From: Colletes latitarsis
Lineage: Eukaryota; Arthropoda; Insecta; Hymenoptera; Colletidae
DNA: 64,000 nucleotides
Reading direction: 5' to 3'
Assembly (NCBI RefSeq): GCF_051014445.1
Contig: NW_027488370.1
Span: 6,572,001-6,636,000 of the forward strand
This document shows positions 51,683 through 61,808 of the stretch, piece after piece (position 1 is the first letter of the stretch; the number at the start of each line of letters is the position of its first letter). The notes below the pieces were generated by a model. The model was not told the origin of the DNA. It made no database searches and worked only from the letters and a program-made list of their open reading frames with translations. The translations under genes were made by a program, and so were the position numbers.

Positions 51683-51693
51683 GTTAGGTCTGG
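51683..51693 (+). repeat. Single 11-bp unit: monomer shortened by 11 bp (first)
   Basis: Here CATGTTAGGTCTGGGATT has one GTTAGGTCTRG unit where nearly all monomers have two, making a 165-bp monomer. The loss equals exactly one unit of the internal direct repeat, as expected from slippage or recombination between the two units. Confidence 0.88.
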
Positions 51694-52727
51694 GATTTGC
51701 TCTCATCAGGCTCATTCTTTCGCATATTTCTCATACATGTTGAACAGATCCTGGGTTTTTTCTGGTTTGGATCACGTAGTAATGTCGGACCACACTGAAA
51801 CAATCAATTAAACCTGATCTTGATAAATATTTTAGAGGATAACACATGTTAGGTCTGGGTTAGGTCTAGGATTTGCCCTCATCAGGCTCATACTTTCGCA
51901 TACTTCTCATACTTCATGGCTAGATCCTGGGCTTTTTCTGGATTGCATGACGTAGTAAAGTGGTACCACACTGAAACATTCAATGAAACCTGGTTTCGAT
52001 CAATATTTTAGGGGATAACGCATGTTAGGTCTAGGTTAGGCCTGGGATTTTCACTGATCAGACTCATACTTTCGCATTCTTCACATACTTGTTGAACGGA
52101 TCCTGGGTTTTTTCTGGTTTTGATCACGTAGTAATGAGGTACCACAATGAAACATTCAATTAAACCTGGTCTTGATAAAAATTTTACAGAATAACGCATG
52201 TTAGGTCTGGGTTAGGTCTAGGATTTGCCCTCATCAGGCTCTTACTTTCGCATATTTCTCATACTTCATGGCTAGATCCTGGGCTATTTCTGGATTGGAT
52301 CACGTAGTAATGTGGTACCACACTGAAACAGTCTATTAAACCTGGTTTTGATCAATATTTTAGAGAATAATTCATGTTAGGTCTAGGTTAGGTCAGGGAT
52401 TTGCTCTCATCAGGCTCATTCTTTCGCATATTTCTCATACTTGATGGCTAGATCCTGGGCTTTTTCTGGATTGCATCACGTAGTAATGTGGTACCACACT
52501 GAAACATTCAATTAAACCTGGTCTTGATAAATATTTTAGAGAATAACGCATGTTTGGTCTAGGTTAGGTCAGGGATTTGACCTCATCAGACTCATACTTT
52601 CGCGTTTTTCACATACTTGTTGAACAGATCCTGGGTTTTTACTGGTTTGGATCACGTAGTAATGTGGGACCACACTGAAACAGTCAGGTAAACCTGGTTT
52701 CGATCAATATTTTAGAGAATAATTCAT

Positions 52728-52738
52728 GTTAGGTCTGG
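52728..52738 (+). repeat. Single 11-bp unit: monomer shortened by 11 bp (second)
   Basis: Same 11-base loss as at 51,683, in the same monomer context (GTCAGGTAAACC / GTCAAGTAAACC upstream). The shared flanking variants show it was copied with its surroundings and did not arise twice. Confidence 0.86.
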
Positions 52739-53870
52739 GATTTGCTCTCATCAGGCTCATTCTTTCGCATATTTCTCATACATGTTGAACAGATCCTGGG
52801 TTTTGTCTGGTTTGGATCACGTAGTAATGTCGGACCACACTGAAACAATCAATTAAACCTGATCTTGATAAATATTTTAGAGGATAACGCATGTTAGGTC
52901 TAGGTTAGGCCTGGGATTTTCACTCATCAGACTCATACTTTCGCATTCTTCACATACTTGTTGAACGGATCCTGGGTTTTTTCTGGTTTGGATCACGTAG
53001 TAATGTGGGACCACACTGAAACATTCAATGAAACCTGGTCTGGATAAATATTTTAGAGGATAACGCATCTTAGGTCTGGGTTAGGTCTAAGATTTGCCCT
53101 CATCAGGCTCACAATTTAGCGTTTTTCACGTACTTGTTGAACAGATCCTGGGTTTTTTCTGGTTTGGATCACGAAGTAGTGTGGTACCACACTGAAACAG
53201 TCCATTATACCTGGTCTGGATAAATATTTTAGAGGGTAACGCATCTTAGGTCTGGGTTAGGTCTAAGATTTGCCCTCATCAGGCTTACAGTTTAGCGTTT
53301 TTCACATACTTGTTGAACAGATCCTGGGTTTTTTCTGGCTTGGATAACGAAGTAGTGTGGTACCACACTGAAACAGTCCATTGAACCTGGTTTCGCTCAA
53401 TATTTTAGAGGATAACGCATGTTAGGTCTAGGTTAGGTCTGCGATTTGCGCTCATCAGGCTCATTCTTTCGCATATTTCTCATACTTGATGGCTAGATCC
53501 TGGGCTTTTTCTGGATTGCATCACGTAGTAATGTAGTACCACACTGAAACTGTCAATGAAACCTGGTTTCCATCAATATTTTAGAGGACAACGCAAGTTA
53601 GGTCTAGGTAAGGCCTGAGATTTTCACTGATCAGACTCATACTTTCGCATTCTTCACATACTTGTTGAACGGATCCTGGGTTTTTTCTGGTTTTGATCAC
53701 GTAGTAATGAGGTACCACAAAGAAACATTCAATTAAACCTGGTCTTGATAAAAATTTTACAGAATAACGCATGTTAGGTCTGGGTTAGGTCTAGGATTTG
53801 CCCTTATCAAGCTCTTACTTTCGCATATTTCTCATACTTCATGGCTAGATCCTGGGCTATTTCTGGATTG

Positions 53871-55430
53871 GATCACGTAGTAATGTGGTACCACACTGAA
53901 ACTGTCTATTAAACCTGGTTTTGATCAATATTTTAGAGAATAATTCATGTTAGGTCTTGGTTAGGTCAGGGATTTGCTCTCATCAGGCTCATTCTTTCGC
54001 ATATTTCTCATACTTGATGGCTAGATCCTGGGCTTTTTCTGGATTGCATCACGTAGTAATGAAGTACAACACTGAACAGTTAATTAAACCTGGTTTCGAT
54101 CAATATTTTAGTGAATAATTCATGTTAGGTCTAGGTTAGGTCTGGGATTTGCTCTCATCAGGCTCATTCTTTCGCATATTTCTCATACTTGATGGCTAGG
54201 TCCTGGGCTATTTCTGGATTGCATCACGTAGCAATGAAGTACAACACTGAAACAGTCAATTAAACCTGGTTTCCATCAATATTTTAGAGGACAACGCATG
54301 TTAGGTCTAGGTTAGGCCTGGGATTTGCCCTCATCAGGCTCATACTGTCGCAGTTTTAACATACTTGTTGAACGGATACTGGGTTTTTTCTGGTTTGGTT
54401 CACGTAGTAATGTGGTACCACACTGAAACATTCAATTAAACCTGGTCTTGATAAATATTTTAGAGGATAACGCATGTTAGGTTTGGGTTAGGTCTAGGAT
54501 TTACCCTCATCAGGCTCATACTTTCGCATATTTCTCATACTTCATGGCTAGATCCTGGGCTGTTTCTGGATTGTATCACGTAGTAATGTGGTACCACGCT
54601 GAAACAGTCGATTAAACCTGGTTTCGATCAATATTTTAGAGGATAACGCAAGTTAAGTCTGGGATAGGTCTGGGATTTGACCTCATCAGACTCATACCTT
54701 CGCATTCTTCACATACCTGTTGAACGGGTCCTGGGTTTTTTCTGGTTTGGATCACGTAAGAAAGGGGGACCACACTGAAACAGTCGACTAAACCTGGTTT
54801 CGATCAATATTTTAGAAGATAACGCATGTTAGGTCTAGGTTAGGCCTGGGATTTTCCCTCATCAGACTCATAATTTCGCAATCTTCACATACTTGTTTAA
54901 CGGATCCTGGGTTTTCTCTGGTTTGGATCACGTAGTATTGTGGGACCACACTGAAGCAGTCAAGTAAACCTGGTTTCGATCAATATTTTAGAGAATAATT
55001 CATGTTAGGTCTGGGTTAGGTCTGGGATTTGCTCTCATCAGGCTCATTCTTTCGCATATTTCTTATACATGTTGAACAGATCCTGGGTTTTTTCTGGTTT
55101 GGATCACGTAGTCATGTGGGACCACACTGAAACAATCAATTAAACCTGATCATGATAAATATTTTAGAGGATAACGCATGTTAGGTCTGGGTTAGGTCTA
55201 CGATTTGCTCTCATCAGGCTCATACTTTCGCATATTTCTCATACTTCATGGCTAGATCCTGGGCTGTTTCTGGATTGTATCACGTAGTAATGTGATACCA
55301 CGCTGAAACAGTCAATTAAACCTGGTTTCGATCAATATTTTAGAGGATAACGCAAGTTATGTCTGGGATTGGTCTAGGATTTGCCCTCATCAGGCTGTTA
55401 CTTTCGCATATTTCTCATACTTCATGGCTA
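53871..55430 (+). repeat. Third copy of the 41.75-43.3 kb nine-monomer block
   Basis: The order AACTGTCTATTAAACC, GGTCTTGGTTAGG, AACAGTTAATT, GTAGCAATGAAG, GTAAGAAAGGGGGACC (near 54,757), CGCAATCTTCAC, GATCATGATAAAT, GTGATACCACGC repeats 41,751-43,310 and 46,326-47,885. The offset from the first is about 12,120, which is 69 monomers minus 24 bases; the two 11-base losses account for 22. This copy has one private base loss (CTGAACAGTT near 54,072). Confidence 0.85.
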
Positions 55431-55799
55431 GATCCTGGGCTGTTTCTGGATTGTATCAGGTAGTAAAGTGGTACCACACTGAAACATTCAATGAAACCTG
55501 GTCTGGACAAATATTTTAGAGGATAACGCATCTTAGGTCTGGGTTAGGTCTAAGATTTGCCCTCATCAGGCTCACAGTTTAGCGTTTTTCACATACTTCT
55601 TGAACAGATCCTGGGCTTTCTCTGGTTTGGATCACGAAGTTGTGTGGTACCACAGTGAAACAGTCCATTAAACCTGGTTTCGCTCAATATTTTAGAGGAT
55701 AACGCATGTTAGGTCTAGGTTAGGTCTGGGATTTGCTCTCATCAGGCTCATTCCTTCGCATATTTCTCATACCTGATGGCTAGATCCTGGGTTTTTTCT

Positions 55800-58615
55800 G
55801 GATTGTATCACGTAGTAATGTGGCACCACGCTGAAACAGTCGATTAAACCTGGTTTCGATCAATATTTTATAGGATAACGCAAGGTAAGTCTGGGATAGG
55901 TCTGGGATTTGACCTCATCAGACTCATACTTTCGCGTTTTTCACATACTTGTTGAACAGATCCTGGGTTTTTTCTAGTTTGGATCACGTAGTAATGTGGG
56001 ACCACACTGAAGCAGTCAAGTAAACCTGGTTTCGATCAATATTTTAGAGAATAATTCATGTTAGGTCTAAGTTAGGTCTGGGATTTGCTCTCATCAGGCT
56101 CATTCTTTCGCATATTTCTTATACATGTTGAACAGATCCTGGGTTTTTTCTGGTTTGGATCACGTAGTAATGTGGGACCACACTGAAACAATCAATTAAA
56201 CCTGATCTTGATAAATATTTTAGAGCATAACGCATGTTAGGTCTGGGTTAGGTCTAGGATTTGCCCTCATCAGGCTCATACTTTCGCATATTTCTCATAC
56301 TTCATGGCTAGATCCTGGGCTGTTTCTGGATTGGATCACGTAGTAATGTAGTACCACGCTGAAACAGTCAATTAAACCTGGTTTCGATCAATATTTTAGA
56401 GGATAACGCAAGTTAGGTCTGGGATAGGTCTAGGATTTGCCCTCATCAGGCTCTTAGTTTCGCATATTTCTCATACTTCATGGCTAGATCCTGGGTTTTT
56501 GCTGGATTGTATCACGTAGTAATGTGGCTCCACGCTGAAACAGTCGATTAAACCTGGTTTCGATCAATATTTTATAGGATAACGCAAGGTAAGTCTGGGA
56601 TAGGTCTGGGATTTGACCTCATCAGACTCATACTTTCGCGTTTTTCACATACTTGTTGAACAGATCCTGGGTTTTTTCTGGTTTGGATCACGTAGTAATG
56701 TGGGACCACACTGAAACAGTCAAGTAAACCTGGTTTCGATCAATATTTTAGAGAATAATTCATGTTAGGTCTAAGTTAGGTCTGGGATTTGCTCTCGTCA
56801 GGCTCATTCTTTCGCATATTTCTTATACATGTTGAACAGATCCTGGGTTTTTTCTGGTTTGGATCACGTAGTAATGTGGGACCACACTGAAACAATCAAT
56901 TAAACCTGGTTTCGATCAATATTTTATTGGATAACGCAAGGTAAGTCTGGGATAGGTCTGGGATTTGACCTCATCAGACTCATACTTTCGCGTTTTTCAC
57001 ATACTTGTTGAACAGATCCTGGGTTTTTTCTGGTTTGGATCACGAAGTAGTGTGGTACGTCACTGAGACAGTCCATTAAACCTGGTTTCGCTCAATATTT
57101 TAGAGGATAACGCATGTTAGGTCTAGGTTAGGTCTGGGATTTGCTCTCATCAGGGTCATTCTTTCGCTTATTTCTCATACTTGATGGCTAGATCCTGGGC
57201 TTTTTCTGGATTGCATCACGTAGTAATGTAGTACCACACTGAAACAGTCGATTAATCCAGGTTTCGATCAATATTTTTGAGGATAACGCATGTTAGGTCT
57301 AGGTTAGGCCTGGGATTTTCACTCATCGGACTCATACTTTCGCTTTCTTCACATTCTTGTTGAACGGATCCTGGGTTTTTTCTGGTTTGGATCACGTAGT
57401 AATGTGGGTCCACACTGAAACAGTCAATTAAACCTGGTTTCGATCAATATTTTAGAGAATAATTCATGTTAGGTCTAGGTTAGGTCTGGGATTTGCTCTC
57501 ATCAGGCTCATTCTTTCGCATATCTCTCATACTTGATGGCTAGATCCTGGGCTTTTTCAGGATTGCATCACGTAGAAATGAAGTACAACACTGAAACAGT
57601 CAATTAAACCTGGTTTCCATCAATATCTTAGAGGACAACGCAAGTTAGGTCTGGGATATGTCTGGGATTTGCCCTCATCAGGCTCATACTTTCGCGTTTT
57701 TCACATACTTGTTGAACAGATCCTGGGTTTTTTCTGGTTTGGATCACGTAGCAGTGTGGTACCACGCTGAAACATTCAATGAAACCTGGTTTGGATCAAT
57801 ATTTTAGGGGATAGCGCAAGTTATGTCTGGGATAGGTCTAGGATTTGCCCTCATCAGGCTGTTACTTTCGCATATTTCTCATACTTCATGGCTAGATCCT
57901 GGGCTATTTCTGGATTGGATCACGTAGCAAAGTGGTACCACACTGAAACATTCAATGAAACCTGGTCTTGATAAATATTTTAGAGAATAACGCATGTTAG
58001 GTCTGGGTAAGGTCTAGGATTTGCTCTCATCAGGCTCATACTTTCGAATATTTCTCATACTTCATGGCTAGATCCTGGGCTATTTCTGGATTGGATCACG
58101 TAGTAATGTGGTACTACACTCAAACAGTCAATTAAACCTGGTTTTGATCAATATTTTAGAGAATAATTCATGTTAGGTCTAGGTTAGGTCAGGGATTTGC
58201 TCCCATCAGGCTCATTCTTTCGCATATTTCTCATACTTGATGGCTAGATCCTGGGCTTTTTCTGGATTGCATCACGTAGCAATGAAGTACAACACTGAAA
58301 CAGTCAATTAAACCTGGTTTCCATCAATATTTTAGAGGACAACGCATGTTAGGTCTAGGTTAGGCCTGGGATTTGCCCTCATCAGGCTCATACTTTCGCA
58401 GTTTTAACATACTTGTTGAACGGATACTGGGTTTTTTCTGGTTTGGTTCACGTAGTAATGTGGTACCACACTGAAACATTCAATTAAACCTGGTCTTGAT
58501 AAATATTTTAGAGGATAACGCATGTTAGGTTTGGGTTAGGTCTAGGATTTACCCTCATCAGGCTCATACTTTCGCATATTTCTCATACTTCATGGCTAGA
58601 TCCTGGGCTCTTTCT
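55800..58615 (+). repeat. 16-monomer higher-order unit, copy 1 (2,816 bp)
   Basis: Matches 58,616 onward at offset 2,816 (16 x 176) to about 57,100, then at offset 3,168 (18 x 176) from there to about 58,640. Diagnostic variants: ATTTTATAGGATAACGCAAGG, GGGTTTTTGCTGG (56,492; 59,308), GTGGCTCCACGC, GGTACGTCACTG, CGATTAATCCAGG (57,249; 60,417), TTTTTCAGGATTGC. Confidence 0.87.
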
Positions 58616-61600
58616 GGATTGTATCACGTAGTAATGTGGCACCACGCTGAAACAGTCGATTAAACCTGGTTTCGATCAATATTTTATAGGATAACGCAAG
58701 GTAAGTCTGGGATAGGTCTGGGATTTGACCTCATCAGACTCATACTTTCGCGTTTTTCACATACTTGTTGAACAGATCCTGGGTTTTTTCTAGTTTGGAT
58801 CACGTAGTAATGTGGGACCACACTGAAGCAGTCAAGTAAACCTGGTTTCGATCAATATTTTAGAGAATAATTCATGTTAGGTCTAAGTTAGGTCTGGGAT
58901 TTGCTCTCATCAGGCTCATTCTTTCGCATATTTCTTATACATGTTGAACAGATCCTGGGTTTTTTCTGGTTTGGATCACGTAGTAATGTGGGACCACACT
59001 GAAACAATCAATTAAACCTGATCTTGATAAATATTTTAGAGCATAACGCATGTTAGGTCTGGGTTAGGTCTAGGATTTGCCCTCATCAGGCTCATACTTT
59101 CGCATATTTCTCATACTTCATGGCTAGATCCTGGGCTGTTTCTGGATTGGATCACGTAGTAATGTAGTACCACGCTGAAACAGTCAATTAAACCTGGTTT
59201 CGATCAATATTTTAGAGGATAACGCAAGTTAGGTCTGGGATAGGTCTAGGATTTGCCCTCATCAGGCTCTTAGTTTCGCATATTTCTCATACTTCATGGC
59301 TAGATCCTGGGTTTTTGCTGGATTGTATCACGTAGTAATGTGGCTCCACGCTGAAACAGTCGATTAAACCTGGTTTCGATCAATATTTTATAGGATAACG
59401 CAAGGTAAGTCTGGGATAGGTCTGGGATTTGACCTCATCAGACTCATACTTTCGCGTTTTTCACATACTTGTTGAACAGATCCTGGGTTTTTTCTGGTTT
59501 GGATCACGTAGTAATGTGGGACCACACTGAAACAGTCAAGTAAACCTGGTTTCGATCAATATTTTAGAGAATAATTCATGTTAGGTCTAAGTTAGGTCTG
59601 GGATTTGCTCTCGTCAGGCTCATTCTTTCGCATATTTCTTATACATGTTGAACAGATCCTGGGTTTTTTCTGGTTTGGATCACGTAGTAATGTGGGACCA
59701 CACTGAAACAATCAATTAAACCTGGTTTCGATCAATATTTTATTGGATAACGCAAGGTAAGTCTGGGATAGGTCTGGGATTTGACCTCATCAGACTCATA
59801 CTTTCGCGTTTTTCACATACTTGTTGAACAGATCCCGGGTTTTTTCTGGTTTGGATCACGAAGTAGTGTGGTACGTCACTGAAACAGTCCATTAAACCTG
59901 GTTTCGCTCAATATTTTAGAGGATAACGCATGTTAGGTCTAGGTTAGGTCTGGGATTTGCTCTCATCAGGCTCTTAGTTTCGCATATTTCTCATACTTCA
60001 TGGCTAGATCCTGGGTTTTTGCTGGATTGTATCACGTAGTAATGTGGCTCCACGCTGAAACAGTCGATTAAACCTGGTTTCGATCAATATTTTATAGGAT
60101 AACGCAAGGTAAGTCTGGGATAGGTCTGGGATTTGACCTCATCAGACTCATACTTTCGCGTTTTTCACATACTTGTTGAACAGATCCTGGGTTTTTTCTG
60201 GTTTGGATCACGAAGTAGTGTGGTACGTCACTGAAACAGTCCATTAAACCTGGTTTCGCTCAATATCTTAGAGGATAACGCATGTTAGGTCTAGGTTAGG
60301 TCTGGGATTTGCTCTCATCAGGGTCATTCTTTCGCTTATTTCTCATACTTGATGGCTAGATCCTGGGCTTTTTCTGGATTGCATCACGTAGTAATGTAGT
60401 ACCACACTGAAACAGTCGATTAATCCAGGTTTCGATCAATATTTTTGAGGATAACGCATGTTAGGTCTAGGTTAGGCCTGGGATTTTCACTCATCGGACT
60501 CATACTTTCGCTTTCTTCACATTCTTGTTGAACGGATCCTGGGTTTTTTCTGGTTTGGATCACGTAGTAATGTGGGTCCACACTGAAACAGTCAATTAAA
60601 CCTGGTTTCGATCAATATTTTAGAGAATAATTCATGTTAGGTCTAGGTTAGGTCTGGGATTTGCTCTCATCAGGCTCATTCTTTCGCATATTTCTCATAC
60701 TTGATGGCTAGATCCTGGGCTTTTTCAGGATTGCATCACGTAGAAATGAAGTACAACACTGAAACAGTCAATTAAACCTGGTTTCCATCAATATCTTAGA
60801 GGACAACGCAAGTTAGGTCTGGGATATGTCTGGGATTTGCCCTCATCAGGCTCATACTTTCGCGTTTTTCACATACTTGTTGAACAGATCCTGGGTTTTT
60901 TCTGGTTTGGATCACGTAGCAGTGTGGTACCACGCTGAAACAGTCCATTAAACCTGGTTTGGATCAATATTTTAGGGGATAGCGCAAGTTATGTCTGGGA
61001 TAGGTCTAGGATTTGCCCTCATCAGGCTGTTACTTTCGCATATTTCTCATACTTCATGGCTAGATCCTGGGCTATTTCTGGATTGGATCACGTAGCAAAG
61101 TGGTACCACACTGAAACATTCAATGAAACCTGGTCTTGATAAATATTTTAGAGAATAACGCATGTTAGGTCTGGGTAAGGTCTAGGATTTGCCCTCATCA
61201 GGCTCATACTTTCGAATATTTCTCATACTTCATGGCTAGATCCTGGGCTATTTCTGGATTGGATCACGTAGTAATGTGGTACTACACTCAAACAGTCAAT
61301 TAAACCTGGTTTTGATCAATATTTTAGAGAATAATTCATGTTAGGTCTAGGTTAGGTCAGGGATTTGCTCCCATCAGGCTCATTCTTTCGCATATTTCTC
61401 ATACTTGATGGCTAGATCCTGGGCTTTTTCTGGATTGCATCACGTAGCAATGAAGTACAACACTGAAACAGTCAATTAAACCCGGTTTCCATCAATATTT
61501 TAGAGGACAGCGCATGTTAGGTCTAGGTTAGGCCTGGGATTTGCCCTCATCAGGCTCATACTTTCGCAGTTTTAACATACTTGTTGAACGGATACTGGGT

Positions 61601-61808
61601 TTTTTCTGGTTTGGTTCACGTAGTAATGTGGTACCACACTGAAACATTCAATTAAACCTGGTCTTGATAAATATTTTAGAGGATAACGCATGTTACGTTT
61701 GGGTTAGGTCTAGGATTTACCCTCATCAGGCTCATCCTTTCGCATATTTCTCATACTTCATGGCTAGATCCTGGGCTCTTTCTGGATTGTATCACGTAGT
61801 AATGTGGT
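58616..61808 (+). repeat. 18-monomer unit, copy 2 of the 16-monomer repeat
   Basis: Adjoins copy 1. It carries two extra monomers (352 bp) within about 59,860-60,220: the GGTACGTCACTG monomer occurs twice (near 59,872 and 60,224) and the GTTTTTGCTGG monomer returns at 60,011, 704 bases after 59,308. The remainder repeats copy 1 closely to about 61,808, where GTGGTACCACGC replaces GTGGCACCACGC. Confidence 0.85.

Larger units (their letters stand above)
50375..53870 (+). repeat. Mosaic segment with a six-monomer repeat and 11-bp deletions
   Basis: Bases 51,541-51,843 match 52,586-52,888 at offset 1,045 (six monomers minus 11). Both contain GTTTTTACTGG, GTCGGACCAC and a monomer lacking one 11-base unit. 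Monomers near 52.0-53.8 kb with GAGGTACCACAA and AAAATTTTACAG resemble the 28-30 kb block. The 50.9-51.4 kb run resembles 24.3-24.9 kb. No non-satellite sequence is seen. Confidence 0.75.
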
